A stretch of 64,000 nucleotides of DNA from Pectinophora gossypiella (taxonomy: Eukaryota > Arthropoda > Insecta > Lepidoptera > Gelechiidae): the NCBI RefSeq assembly GCF_024362695.1, contig NW_026063242.1, positions 1,116,001-1,180,000 on the forward strand, written 5' to 3'. Below, piece after piece: positions 1 to 10,123 of the stretch; the stretch's first letter is position 1; the number at the start of each line of letters is the position of its first letter. The notes beneath the pieces are model-generated. The model worked only from the letters and a program-made list of their open reading frames with translations, was not told the DNA's origin and searched no databases. Both the position numbers and the translations under genes were made by a program.

Positions 1-714
1 TGTTATAACTTGCCACGTGGTTCGGCAACTGGTGGATTGCAAGCGGCGACGCAAGTGGCGCGGGCTGAGCTGTAGTCGTGTAAAGTGACGACATCATGGC
101 AGCGAGTTGTATACCAGCCGGACTTGCTGCACTGGTGCTGTTGAAGACCTAAACCATGTCACAAGACCAGTGGTTGATCTTTTATCGGAAATTCTTATAA
201 GTCCCGGTGAGTCGTATCTGTTTTACCTGATTTGAAAGATGGGAAGTTTTAATAGGATACAAACGAATATAGTGCAGAAAGTTCTCTTTTGTTAACTTTA
301 GTTAAATTAGAAATCGTAATGAAGTGAAGTAAACATTGCGAAGTAAAATGATTTGGATTATGATTAAATGAAATAGGCTTAGAAAATGCCCGAAACAGAG
401 TAAATCATTAGTGAGAAAATTGGAGCAAAACATTCTAAATGATGTTCATACCAAATCAGTAATTGTGTAAGTGCGGTAATATTTCCTCAAGGTGTTGGTC
501 GTTACATTGTGACTTTATGACTTATGTGTGAGAGAGCCAGGGTGCTCTGTCGTTTTGTGGTCGTGGACCAAAGTGGCCATCCCGGGAGGGGATGTTGTGA
601 CTTATGACTGTTTTGTAGCGTAATCGCAGTTTGGGGAGGAATATTACAGTCTGTTATGCTTTGCAGTAGATGTGTAGTGTTGGTTGATTTAATTGAGCAA
701 TGAAAGCTATGATT
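1..714. other. Non-coding stretch, nothing recognised
   Basis: I see no supportable open reading frame, RNA gene or terminal repeat here. The sequence is moderately AT-rich and leads into the tandem repeats that start at 715. It may be part of a larger repeat or element that begins outside the window. Confidence 0.5.
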
Positions 715-1185
715 GACCTGTTTCGGAGCAACTCTGATAGGAAGCTGCGCACTTGTAGTGTTCGGGGCAGCAGCCACTTTTGTGCTGCTCGTCTTAGAAA
801 CTACAGGTATGCGGTCGAAGCCCGGATTTCATGTTGACTTTGTATTTGGTCATGACATTGTACCTGAATCTAAGTCATGTTGAACTTCGGTAGAATTAGT
901 CAAACGAATTAGAAATTAGTGATATAGAAGAAATTGTTTAACCCATTGACCTGTTTCGGAGCAACTCTAATAGGAAGCTGCGCACTTGTAGTGTTCGGGG
1001 CTGCAGCCACTTTTGTGCTGCTCGTCTTAGAAACTACAGGTATGCGGTCGAAGCCTGGATGTCATGTTGACTTTGTATTTGGTCATGACATTGTACCTGA
1101 ATCTAAGTCAAGTTGACCTCCGGTAGAATTAGTCGAACTGCACAAATTAGAAATTAGTGATATAAAAGAAATTGTGTAACGCATT
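715..1185. repeat. Tandem duplication, two units of about 235 bp
   Basis: The segment beginning GACCTGTTTCGGAGCAACTC at 715 recurs at 948 with only scattered substitutions, and a third partial start (CATTGACC) appears near 1183. Unit length is about 233-238 bp. Short open frames inside it (for example 934-1116) are repeated along with the DNA and show no protein family. Confidence 0.85.
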
Positions 1186-1232
1186 GACCACTATTCTACC
1201 AACTAAAATGTACGTAAAGTTTGTGTGCTAGC

Positions 1233-1728
1233 TGTGTTGAGATATCGTCACTTGGTGTAAGTGGCATGAGTTGCTGTCGCTCGATTTAGGTGGCAGTAAC
1301 GACTGTGTTGGGATATCGTCACTTGGTGTAAGTGGCATGAGTTGCTGTCGCTCGATTTAGGTGGCAGCAACGACTGTGTTGAGATATCGTCACTTGGTGT
1401 AAGTGGCATGAGTTGCTGTCGCTCGGTTTAGGTGGCAGCAACGACTGTGTTGAGATATCGTCACTTGGTGTAAGTGGCATGAGTTGCTACCGCTCGATTT
1501 AGGTGGTAGTGACGCCTGGTTGTGAGATATCGTCACTTGGTGTAAGTGGCATGAGTTGCTACCGCTCGATTTAGGTGGTAGTGACGCCTGGTTGTGAGAT
1601 ATCGTCACTCAGTAGAGTGGCATGAGTTGCTACCGCTCGATTTAGGTGGTAGTGACGCCTGGTTTTGAGATATCGTCGCTCAGTAGAGTGGCATGAGTTA
1701 CTATCGCTCGTTTAGGTGATAGTAACGA
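1233..1728. repeat. 71-bp minisatellite, seven copies
   Basis: Units start at about 1233, 1304, 1375, 1446, 1517, 1589 and 1661, each containing GAGATATCGTCACT and GGCATGAGTTGCT. Copies 1-4 and 5-7 form two subtypes that differ at shared positions (GCTGTCGCTCG versus GCTACCGCTCG). Expansion therefore happened in at least two steps. Confidence 0.9.
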
Positions 1729-1835
1729 CCGATGTGTAAAGAGTAATTGGATTTTCAAGTTTGGTTGTTTATAGTGTGTGAATACTGGTCAATGGTCCGT
1801 GTATTGTTAGTTGATGATTTATCATGATGTAATGT

Positions 1836-2013
1836 GAGCTCATGTAGAGTCACAAGTAGAGCTCGTGTAGAGTCACAAGTAGAGCTCGTGTAGAGTCACA
1901 AGTAGAGCTCGTGTAGAGTCACAAGTAGAGCTCGTGTAGAGTCACAAGTAGAGCTCGTGTAGAGTCACAAGTAGAGCTCGTGTAGAGTCACAAGTAGAGC
2001 TCATGTAGAGTCC
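1836..2013. repeat. 23-bp minisatellite, about eight copies
   Basis: The unit GAGCTCGTGTAGAGTCACAA plus GTA repeats with a 23-bp period from 1836. The inner copies are practically identical. The first and last carry GAGCTCATG instead of GAGCTCGTG. No unrelated spacers separate the units, so this is not a CRISPR array. Confidence 0.9.
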
Positions 2014-2736
2014 TTTATAGAGTCTCATGTTAGGTCAGGAATGACCGAGCGAACTTGGATACTGTGCTGTGGTATATTGTTTCAGATTAACACACGAGGA
2101 CGTGTGTCACGCAGGATGGCCGTGTCGGAGTTGGTTATGAATTAAGAAGAGAAATGGATCAAATCGGAAAATAAAATGAAGTTACATCACTTCCGTCATG
2201 AAGTTGCAACGCTCCGACGAAAGGTGGCGTACGAGCAGAGCGGAGTGAAGTCGGGGGAGTCACTACAGAGTCGTCGTGTCGAGCGGACGTGCACTGCCGT
2301 TCTAGTCGGGCAGTCTACCGCGAACCTTCGTCGTGAACGGACGTGTCGAATAATTACGATCGGAACGTGGAGTGCTATAGTCGCTCACCTATAACTTGTA
2401 GGGACGTCAAGAAAGTGTGATCGGAAAAGAGCACGTGTCCCGATGATTCGGTCCGAATATAGGAACCATGGGTGGTGGAGGGCAAGTAGAGGGCGAGTAG
2501 CCCCTTCGCGCTAACGTCCTTATGCGCGCTAGATAACGAGAGACTGTGTAACCGTTACGAATACCGTGACGTTGCCGTGAGTGTGTACCTTATGCTGTGA
2601 CTTTATTTAATCGTGATACAAAAACTATGTGGAAGTAAATAAAATGATTGTGATACTGATGACGGCCATTATTGTCTTCTAACGCCCACCCTCCATTATG
2701 ATGATGATGTTACGACCGACACCGACCCACTGCTAC

Positions 2737-2740
<4 letters not shown>
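2014..2740. other. Non-coding stretch between satellites and LINE tail
   Basis: No protein family is recognisable. A 72-codon open frame at 2176-2394 is arginine-rich with no recognisable domain and is probably chance. The stretch ends at the microsatellite tail of the LINE that follows. Confidence 0.45.
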
Positions 2741-2772
<32 letters not shown>

Positions 2773-2797
2773 CATACACACATATACATACATACAA
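2741..2797. repeat. TA/CATA microsatellite, 3' tail of the minus-strand LINE
   Basis: A (TA)n run passes into (CATA)n and (CATACA)n. On the minus strand it lies just downstream of the LINE ORF2 stop at 2855, where a CR1-group element would carry its 3' microsatellite tail. This reading of it as the element end is inference. Confidence 0.7.
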
Positions 2798-2854
2798 ATA
2801 GCCTATACAATATAATAATACATATAAGGAGAATAAGAAAAAAACACTTCCAAG

Positions 2855-5779
2855 TTATGCCTGCAGGAAGAGCGCCTTCACTTTTGCCCTGAAAGAGTCC
2901 AGAGAAGGAGCCCTCCTGACAGTCTCAGGTAGAGAGTTCCACAACCGGACAGCCCGCAAAGTGAAAGAGCAAGAATAAAAGTCAGTGGAATGGACAGGGA
3001 TATTAAGGGATAAGGTGTGGGACGATCGCAAAGTTCGATCAAGGACAGAGGATTTAAAAGAGAAACGATCTTTAAGGTAAGATGGAGTAGTAGGAAGATT
3101 AAGGATGGAGTACAGGAGACACAAGATGTGGAGATCCCTACGGCGACGGACAGGTAGCCACTTAAGCTTGACACGGTAATTGGAAATATGATCGTATTTG
3201 CGCAATCCAAAGATAAACCTTATGGCGAGATTTTGCAGACGTTCGAGCTTATTCAGCAATTCAACTGAAACATCAGCATAACAAACGTCTGCATAATCCA
3301 GGATTGGCAGAAGTAGGGACTGAGCCAGAGAAACCCTGGTACTAATCGGTAGAAAATTACGGAGACGCCTGAGCGAACCGTAAGCGGCAAACATCCTCCT
3401 ACTTACCTCGGCCACCTGAGGTTTCCAAGATAGACATCTGTCAAACAAAACACCAAGGTTCTTAACAGTTTCACTAAAAGGAACTCGGACACCATCAAAC
3501 ATTATCGGCGGCAGAGACTCACAGTCGACCCTCGAAATAAACCATGAACTACCAACAATAATGGCTTGAGTCTTCTTAGGGTTAACCTTAAGGCCAAAAG
3601 ACTGACTCCAGTCCAGAATCAGCCCGAGATCTTTATTGGTACGCTCAATGGCATTAGGAAGGTCAACCAGAGGGGCATGAGTATAAATCTGAAGGTCGTC
3701 TGCATACAGGTGATAAGAATTAGATAGTGGGAGGGTTATCGAATTAATGAAAATTGCAAAGAGAAGAGGAGACAAGACGCCACCCTGCGGTACGCCGGCC
3801 GAGACATCGCACCACGTAGAGAAGGAGTCTTCAATACGGATACGCTGCCGTCGACCCGACAAGTAACTGCGAAACCAATCAATTGCCGTTGGAGATACGT
3901 TAAGAGATCGTAGAACGCCCAGAATAATGTCAAAATCCACGGTGCTGAAAGCATTACTAAAATCTAGCAATGTCAACACCGTGAGCTGCTGGTTTTCCAT
4001 CCCCAAGCGAATATCATCAGTTATATTGACAAGGGCAGTAGTCGTACTATGACCAGGACGGAAACCGGACTGATAGGGATTAAAAAGCTTGTTGCTATTA
4101 AGGAAAAAGGAAATTTGTCTGTGAACAAGCTTTTCAAGGACTTTGGAGAGGAAAGGAAGGATTGATATGGGACGATAATCAGAAAAGGAATCGGGATTGG
4201 ATTTCTTTGGAAGCGGGATAATATGGGCATCTTTCCACTCGGTGGGAAATACCCCAGTGCTCACAGAAGTGTTCAGGATTTTGGTAATAATTGGGGTAAG
4301 GATATCAATGAGAGGAATGACCATATTACGACTAATGCTGTCTTCACCGATGGCATTCGATGTGATGGAAAGAATCGCTCTCTTAACATCACAATCGGCA
4401 AATTGACATAGAAAGAAAGGAGAATAATTAGGGGCAGGTTTAGATAAAAGGTGATTAAGTGTACTAGTTTTAATACTATTGTCAAGAAAGGACGAAGAAG
4501 AGAAATGCCTGTTGAGTAGGTCGAGATCAATATTACTAGAAACTGTACCATTACGTTGTTTACCAACCCCTAAAGAGTTTAGAAATTTCCAAACTTTAGC
4601 GGGATCTCCATTCTCTACGGACTTATGGATATGGCGTCTTTGAGCGTCTCTTATCACCGTATTGCAGCGGTTCCTTGCCTGTGCGTATTTCTCGCGATTT
4701 AGGTTTGAATTGTCTGCTTTGTACCTAGCCTTAGCCCGATCCCTCTTAGCCATCTGCCCCCTCAGATCATCAGTCAGCCAAGGCGCAGGAAGATGCTTGA
4801 CCCTAATAGGACGAATGGGAGCATGCACGTCATAAAGTTTAGTTATCATATTATTGAAAATTCTTACTTGCTCGTCGACATTGTCCTCCATTTCGATAAC
4901 TGACCAATCCATCCTAACAGCATCCTCACGTAGCCGGTCGACGTCCATAGCACCAAAGTTTCTCTGTAGCAGGATTCTGGGCTTAGGTTTTGGGGGGCAG
5001 ATCTTGAAAGAAAGATATACTAAATCATGATATGAGAAAGCTTCGGCATTGTACTGGCCATGTTGAGCAACATGTCCGGGAGAGGAGACAAGCATTAGGT
5101 CTAGAAGAGAAGGAAGACAATTGGGAAAATGATGCGTTGAACTCAGAGGGAGAACATGCATGTTGCAGGACTGGACAAGAGACCGCAGACGCTGCGAACG
5201 AGAATCATTTTTCAAGAGGCACGTATTAAAGTCACCCATAATTATGGAATGACTATACAAAGGAGAAAGTTCTTCTAGAAGTTCTTCAAAAGCGGAGAAA
5301 TAATTTATTTTAAGTGAGGGACTGTAGTATACTCCTAGAAGAACCTTAGAGTGAGATAGTGTGACCTCCAGAAAAAGATGCTCCGCAGTATTGGGCGGTG
5401 GGGGTTGAGGTGAACTACTGAGAATCGAGAAAGGAATATGAGAGCGAAGATAAATGGCTACCCCGCCATGTGAGGTACTCACACGATCATTGCGGATAAG
5501 ATGGAAGCCGGGGAGAGAGTAAGAAGTAGAAGGAAGACTAGGATTCAGAAAGGTCTCAGAAACAAGGATCGCATGAATATTCCTGCAATCGAACGAAGCA
5601 AGCATGTCCGGGTAATGGGCAGGTATGCTCTGAGCATTAATATGCACCACGTTGAAATTTTTTGGCACATTTACAAACGTATTGCGCAGAAATTCACCAA
5701 GAGTGGGGCTGGCATCCTGAAAGCTAACCTCGGAAGAAGAGCAGGATAAAAAAATATCGCTATTTATCGATATATCCAT
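2855..5779 (-). CDS. LINE ORF2: endonuclease and reverse transcriptase (CR1 group)
   Basis: This 974-residue frame has no internal stop. It should nick target DNA and copy the element RNA at the nick. Residues about 40-250 are an apurinic-type endonuclease (VVHINAQS, VSETFL, GDFNT; the usual SDH block reads SYHD). A linker contains WLTDDLRGQMAKRDRAKARY. The reverse transcriptase follows with LLDFSNAF near residue 605, AGVPQGGVLSP and the catalytic YADD near residue 690. It ends without RNase H or a CCHC finger, which favours the CR1 group over R1, I or Jockey. A 5'-truncated relative lies at 43554-45563. The frame looks functional although an LTR element now separates it from its ORF1. Confidence 0.92.
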   Translation of the reverse strand: MDISINSDIFLSCSSSEVSFQDASPTLGEFLRNTFVNVPKNFNVVHINAQSIPAHYPDMLASFDCRNIHAILVSETFLNPSLPSTSYSLPGFHLIRNDRVSTSHGGVAIYLRSHIPFSILSSSPQPPPPNTAEHLFLEVTLSHSKVLLGVYYSPSLKINYFSAFEELLEELSPLYSHSIIMGDFNTCLLKNDSRSQRLRSLVQSCNMHVLPLSSTHHFPNCLPSLLDLMLVSSPGHVAQHGQYNAEAFSYHDLVYLSFKICPPKPKPRILLQRNFGAMDVDRLREDAVRMDWSVIEMEDNVDEQVRIFNNMITKLYDVHAPIRPIRVKHLPAPWLTDDLRGQMAKRDRAKARYKADNSNLNREKYAQARNRCNTVIRDAQRRHIHKSVENGDPAKVWKFLNSLGVGKQRNGTVSSNIDLDLLNRHFSSSSFLDNSIKTSTLNHLLSKPAPNYSPFFLCQFADCDVKRAILSITSNAIGEDSISRNMVIPLIDILTPIITKILNTSVSTGVFPTEWKDAHIIPLPKKSNPDSFSDYRPISILPFLSKVLEKLVHRQISFFLNSNKLFNPYQSGFRPGHSTTTALVNITDDIRLGMENQQLTVLTLLDFSNAFSTVDFDIILGVLRSLNVSPTAIDWFRSYLSGRRQRIRIEDSFSTWCDVSAGVPQGGVLSPLLFAIFINSITLPLSNSYHLYADDLQIYTHAPLVDLPNAIERTNKDLGLILDWSQSFGLKVNPKKTQAIIVGSSWFISRVDCESLPPIMFDGVRVPFSETVKNLGVLFDRCLSWKPQVAEVSRRMFAAYGSLRRLRNFLPISTRVSLAQSLLLPILDYADVCYADVSVELLNKLERLQNLAIRFIFGLRKYDHISNYRVKLKWLPVRRRRDLHILCLLYSILNLPTTPSYLKDRFSFKSSVLDRTLRSSHTLSLNIPVHSTDFYSCSFTLRAVRLWNSLPETVRRAPSLDSFRAKVKALFLQA

Positions 5780-6044
5780 AAAAAGAAAAATAATAAAATA
5801 AAATAAATAAATAATAATAAACTAAAACAACTTAATAAATAATATACTCAATACAATAAGCACTATTAACTATGACGAGTACTTGGTACCTATCACCCGC
5901 CAGTAGCCTATTTACAAAGCCAAAAACAAAAAAAAAAAACAAAAAAAAAAATACAAAATAAAAAGAACCAAACAAAAACTGAACAAAAAGTAAACGATAA
6001 AAACAAAACGACTAAATGACTATGTTACAGTTCTACAAGATAGG
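5780..6044 (-). other. A-rich spacer (T-rich on the LINE strand), first part
   Basis: The plus strand is dominated by AATAA and AAAC runs. No coding signal is seen. Together with 8919-9349 it would form the region between ORF1 and ORF2 before the LTR element inserted. Confidence 0.55.
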
Positions 6045-6352
6045 TGTAGGTGCTGACACAGCGCTAGCGCACAGCTAGCGGAGGCAGCCCCTCGCCTCAC
6101 TTTACATTTAGTCTCTACGGTCCGGGCAACGGGGCAACACGCCTCAGAATTGGCTTTTCTAATATTTTATGTAGAACGCGCGCTCTACTGTGTTGATAAA
6201 GTGTAATGTAAATCTACTATGTTTTCTGGAAAATAGACAGTGATCCCTATTAAGTGATTTTATTCATGAGCCCCAATAACACACCAAGGTCGATAACGTA
6301 GAGACTCCCTTAGGGAAACCCCACCCCCTAAGGTACACAAGTAAACACTAAA
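6045..6352 (+). repeat. 5' LTR of deleted gypsy element
   Basis: Starts TGTAGGTGCTGACACAGCGC and ends near ACACTAAA. By eye it is identical to 8611-8918. It contains a direct near-duplicate GCTAGCGCACAGCTAGCG close to its start. Confidence 0.93.
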
Positions 6353-6353
6353 G

Positions 6354-6364
6354 TGGTGACCCCG
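6354..6364 (+). promoter_or_regulatory. tRNA-Trp type primer binding site
   Basis: TGGTGACCCCG begins one base after the LTR. The 3' end of insect tRNA-Trp would pair with it. The match weakens after the eleventh base. Confidence 0.7.
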
Positions 6365-6434
6365 CCCGTTGCTCGGACATTCACGCGTGCGTTACGGAGG
6401 ATCAGTGTGTCAAAAAGTGTGGCATTCCTGCATC

Positions 6435-7031
6435 ATGGCGCAGCCGCCACCACCGCCACGCCAGGAGGAAGATCAGCAGCGACGTCAGTTGCGGCAAGAA
6501 GTCAGCCATGACCTGGCTGCTATCAGCCTTGTGTCGAGGATCCCAGCGTTTTGGCGCGATATGCCGCGCATGTGGTTTGCCCGTTTTGAAGCCGTCATAG
6601 GGCCTCAGCATCAAAGCGAAGCAGTTAAGTTTGACCTTGTGCTATCAAAGCTAGACAAAGAGGAGTTAAGCCAGATTTCCGACTTGATTGACGACCCACC
6701 AGAACAGCAACGTTATACAGTGCTCAAGAATCGTCTGATGAAGATATTTCAAGAGAGTGCAGAGGCTCAGTTCCACAAGCTCGTCAAGGAGATGGACTTA
6801 GGTAGTCAGCGTCCATCACAGTTGCTTGCCAAGATGCGTGAACTAGCGAAGAACTCAGGTACAGCAGGTGACACTCTTAAGAACCTGTGGATGACTCGAC
6901 TACCGGGTTGGGCACGTGCTATATTAGCAAGCTCAAGCGCAGACACGAAGCTTGATGACCTCGCGAGCATGGCAGACAAGATTATGGACAATCTACGGAG
7001 TGGTGACATAGCAGCCTACTTCGATTACTAG
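6435..7031 (+). CDS. gag: Gag of the deleted gypsy element
   Basis: The start MAQPPPPP at 6435 is preferred over the in-frame ATG at 6369 because family Gags begin with a short polar stretch before the RIPAFW motif. The product of about 198 residues holds the conserved capsid region (FWRDMPRMWFARFEA, then RLMKIFQ, LLAKMREL and LWMTRLP). It ends with FDY and a TAG created at the deletion joint. The zinc-knuckle region that normally follows is gone. The remaining frame is intact, so it could still assemble particles with a helper element (inference). Confidence 0.85.
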   Translation: MAQPPPPPRQEEDQQRRQLRQEVSHDLAAISLVSRIPAFWRDMPRMWFARFEAVIGPQHQSEAVKFDLVLSKLDKEELSQISDLIDDPPEQQRYTVLKNRLMKIFQESAEAQFHKLVKEMDLGSQRPSQLLAKMRELAKNSGTAGDTLKNLWMTRLPGWARAILASSSADTKLDDLASMADKIMDNLRSGDIAAYFDY

Positions 7032-7720
7032 GAGTACAGCGGATCAGGACAACACCCTACCATCCACAGAGTAATGGTAAGATAGAGAGAGGGCATCGAT
7101 CTCTAAAGGCAGCACTTACTAGCCGGTTAATTGATAACACGTCATGGGATGAAGAATTACCCACCGTACTGCTTGGACTACGCGCCGCCAGCCGGTGTGA
7201 CACAGGCCTTAGTGCAGCCGAGTTAGTAACAGGTCAGTCATTACGCTTACCCGGAGATTTTTATAACAACACATGTCTCAGTTCTGTTGATCAATATACT
7301 TTTGTAGAGAAGTTACGCAACATAGTGCACAGTGTGCGACCCAAGCCTCGAGTTGATAGCGATCCTCGTAAGTTATTTATACATAAAGATCTCAAGACTT
7401 GCAAAAGTGTATTTATCCGGAATGACGCAGTGAAGAAACCTTTGACCCCTACTTACGATGGCCCATACAGCGTCATAAGTAGGACAGATAAAGTTTTTAA
7501 AGTTCAGTTAGACAACAGACAGGTAAATATAGCTATAGATAGGCTAAAACCTGCATATTTATTAGAGTCAGAAACATGTGTTGAGAAATCAGGTCCAATA
7601 TCAGGCAGTACAAACGTCGATTTAAATTCAGAATTAAGTAGAGAGAATAACGATAAGTTAATCACTTATACCACCCGGTGTGGCAGAACCAGTAGGCCAC
7701 CGGTGCGTTTTCTTATATAA
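7031..7720 (+). pseudogene. Integrase C-terminal remnant joined to gag
   Basis: In a different frame from gag, codons from GGA at 7031 read straight into an integrase stretch: RTTPYHPQSNG, then ER.HRSLKAAL, LLGLRAASR and a chromatin-binding-like tail ending at 7720. Only the third catalytic acidic residue (E of NGKIER) survives. The first two D residues and the zinc-binding HHCC region are deleted. The stretch is open for 690 bases but has no proper start, so it is a relic of the deleted pol. Confidence 0.85.
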
Positions 7721-7853
7721 TATAGAGTAATCATTAAATGTATGTCATATGAAATTTCTTGTAAATGTAACCTCAAAGTTTCAATCATTTTACGTAGAAC
7801 TCTCAAGAGTATACTTTGTTTAAATATTGTGATAGATGCCTATCATAGTGACT

Positions 7854-8162
7854 ATGGGCAAACAACAATCTAAGAACGCTGAAGTTGTTATTGCTCAGCA
7901 AGGATCAGATAACTCGGCCACTGCCGCTATTGAGAGAAAGTTAGAACTTTTTAGTTTACTTGCTATAGCGATGATAGTGATAATCATGTGTATATGTATC
8001 TACGTGAGGTGTAGAAGATGTGGCCGAAGTGTGAAAGAAAGAGTAATGAAGGATATCATCTCGATGGCAGAGCAGGGACGCGCAGCCGGGGCAGTAGCCC
8101 AAACAGCAGGCCCGCCGGCCGCGAAACCTCCCAATTCCTCTGCATCTTCTACATTTTATTGA
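7854..8162 (+). CDS. Small ORF after pol: myristoylation motif plus one membrane segment
   Basis: An in-frame ATG exists at 7836, but the ATG at 7854 gives MGKQQSKN, a good MGxxxS N-myristoylation signal, so I prefer it. The 102-residue product has a polar start, a hydrophobic segment at about residues 32-51, a cysteine and arginine cluster (RCRRCGR) directly after it, and an alanine/proline-rich tail. It sits between the pol remnant and the 3' LTR, where env or accessory genes lie in other elements. It is not an envelope protein. Its survival while most of pol was lost hints at use. I do not know its function. Confidence 0.6.
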   Translation: MGKQQSKNAEVVIAQQGSDNSATAAIERKLELFSLLAIAMIVIIMCICIYVRCRRCGRSVKERVMKDIISMAEQGRAAGAVAQTAGPPAAKPPNSSASSTFY

Positions 8163-8610
8163 TAACGGTATTGTTTAATTATTATGTATTGTGTTAAATT
8201 TTTAAGTAGAGTCAGTAAGCATAATAGGCTTACACATAACATTTTTGTATTATTTCCATTTTCGTAATTCTGTGTAATTTTAAATTAAATAACGTAACTT
8301 ATATTTACTGTCTACCCCGTAAGAGATGGTAACTACTTGTTCATAACAACATGTAACAATCAGTTCTTATTTTTGTTTTGCATAGCATTGTATTCAATTC
8401 AGTGAATGTAATTTTACACCCGTGCCCGTTGCCACTGTGTGTTCGAGTCATGTGTCAGCAAATGCATACTTTGTTTATAAAGTCAATAGCGTTATTTTGT
8501 ACTGTAACAAATTAAAGTAAGGGTTACCCTATGATTGTAAATTTTAGGACATTCTTTATTTTTTTTTCTTTTCAAATTTATTTAATTTTTTTATAAAAGG
8601 GGGGGAGTAT

Positions 8611-8918
8611 TGTAGGTGCTGACACAGCGCTAGCGCACAGCTAGCGGAGGCAGCCCCTCGCCTCACTTTACATTTAGTCTCTACGGTCCGGGCAACGGGG
8701 CAACACGCCTCAGAATTGGCTTTTCTAATATTTTATGTAGAACGCGCGCTCTACTGTGTTGATAAAGTGTAATGTAAATCTACTATGTTTTCTGGAAAAT
8801 AGACAGTGATCCCTATTAAGTGATTTTATTCATGAGCCCCAATAACACACCAAGGTCGATAACGTAGAGACTCCCTTAGGGAAACCCCACCCCCTAAGGT
8901 ACACAAGTAAACACTAAA
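8611..8918 (+). repeat. 3' LTR of deleted gypsy element
   Basis: Identical by eye to 6045-6352. It is preceded at 8597-8607 by AAAAGGGGGGG, a good polypurine tract. Confidence 0.93.
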
Positions 8919-9349
8919 CAAGCAACATCAAAACGCAAAATCATTTTGTACAAAACTACTTAACAAATGCATAGCGAAAATAATGAATAAGTTGCAAGGA
9001 ATAAGATAACATCGAAAGCATAGAAAGAGATAGCAATAGTAGGAAAAAATCAGGAAAATGTACTATTTGCCTCCCGCAGTGCGTAATTGTCGTGTTAGAA
9101 AAACACATTTATAAATCAAAACTGACAGCCAGAGGAAAAAATAATAACTATAAATAAAATATGAAGTGAAGTAAAAGGAGGGAAGTAGTGAAAAAATACT
9201 TTTACAACCAGAACAAAAAAGAAAGGAAAATACTGCCACCCTCATAAGACTGCAGGAAACAAATAGGTAAGAAATATATATATATATATGCAAAATAACC
9301 TTACTATTAAACTACACTACACACAATGAAAATGAAACGTCTTATAACC
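8919..9349 (-). other. A-rich spacer, second part
   Basis: AT-rich with a short (TA)n run near 9270. A hydrophobic open frame at 9063-9293 on the minus strand comes from low-complexity sequence and is not convincing. This is probably the rest of the region between ORF1 and ORF2. Confidence 0.5.
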
Positions 9350-10123
9350 TCACTTATTGGACTTCTTTGCAGTTGCAGCACGCTTCCCCTTCACAACAGG
9401 GGGCGCGATGGCCACCACGTCGACTAGCTCCCCATTATCCTCCGAGCCCGAGGAGACAATGCCGCCAGCACACTCGACACGAGACAAACCGGGGATTGTA
9501 TTCAGAACGTGGAGTGATGATACTCGGTGTCGCTTGCCGTCCGGTCCAGAAACGATAACGTGACCATCGCGTGTCCAGCACTTCGTCACCCCAAACCTTT
9601 TACGGGCCGCAACAAACAGGTCGTGTCGCCGCTTTGTGAGGAATTCGGACAATGTGAAACCAGAGCCCTTGAGTTTAGTCTTTGCCTGCCAAGCCCCAGC
9701 ACGAATGTCATGTCTGCTGAACTTAATTAGTATTGGCCGCGGCTTGCTAGTGTGCATGCGACCCATCCTAATAGCCCGACTGAAATCACTCGGCTGCAGA
9801 GACAGAGCAAGGTGTTTGTTTACCATCCGCAAAACCACCGCAGGAGTATCTTCATCCTTGACTTCAGGCACACCATGAAGAAGAAGCATTTTCCTCCTAG
9901 TTCTCATCTCCAAGTTGTCACACTCTGCCGTCAGAAACTCAACCTGCTTTTGCAAAGCAGACAGAGAAGTAACGACAAATGCTCGAAAGGCCTGGAACTC
10001 TGCTGTGAGTGATGCAACGGTGCTAGTGCGCGGAGTAGTCCTTCCCAGTTCCTCTTCAAAGGCAGCCATCCGAGTATTAAACATCTGCGCTAACGATTCC
10101 ATAGTTGTCTGCACTGAATCCAT
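9350..10123 (-). CDS. LINE ORF1: coiled coil and RRM/FP25-like RNA-binding protein
   Basis: The start MDSVQTTMESL at 10123 is chosen because the 18 upstream residues are low complexity (HHHHKH). The 257-residue product has an N-terminal coiled coil (to about residue 95), then an RRM-like chaperone domain beginning near KMLLLHGVPE, and a C-terminal part with CWTRDGHVIV. That order resembles LINE ORF1 proteins that trimerise and bind the element RNA. It is on the same strand as ORF2 at 2855 and upstream of it, so it is probably its partner. Confidence 0.8.
   Translation of the reverse strand: MDSVQTTMESLAQMFNTRMAAFEEELGRTTPRTSTVASLTAEFQAFRAFVVTSLSALQKQVEFLTAECDNLEMRTRRKMLLLHGVPEVKDEDTPAVVLRMVNKHLALSLQPSDFSRAIRMGRMHTSKPRPILIKFSRHDIRAGAWQAKTKLKGSGFTLSEFLTKRRHDLFVAARKRFGVTKCWTRDGHVIVSGPDGKRHRVSSLHVLNTIPGLSRVECAGGIVSSGSEDNGELVDVVAIAPPVVKGKRAATAKKSNK

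Larger units (their letters stand above)
6045..8918 (+). mobile_element. Internally deleted Ty3/gypsy retrotransposon (CsRn1/Kabuki-like)
   Basis: Two identical 308-bp LTRs flank about 2.26 kb holding gag, the C-terminal end of integrase and a small extra ORF. Protease, reverse transcriptase, RNase H and most of integrase are missing, so it could move only with help from a full copy. The primer site reads TGGTGACCCCG, as expected for priming by tRNA-Trp, which is known for CsRn1 and Kabuki. No direct duplication abuts the LTRs, but ACAAG occurs a few bases outside both ends (6035-6039 and 8918-8922), so the exact ends are uncertain. Identical LTRs imply recent insertion. Confidence 0.9.

Noticed and set aside
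1836..2013. CRISPR-like array
   Set aside because: No unique spacers; head-to-tail minisatellite in a eukaryotic TE-rich region.
2176..2394. 72-codon ORF on the plus strand
   Set aside because: No domain, arginine-rich by composition and no neighbouring coding context.
9063..9293. Hydrophobic minus-strand ORF
   Set aside because: Derived from A-rich low-complexity DNA; Phe/Ser/Tyr-rich without a clear membrane-protein pattern.
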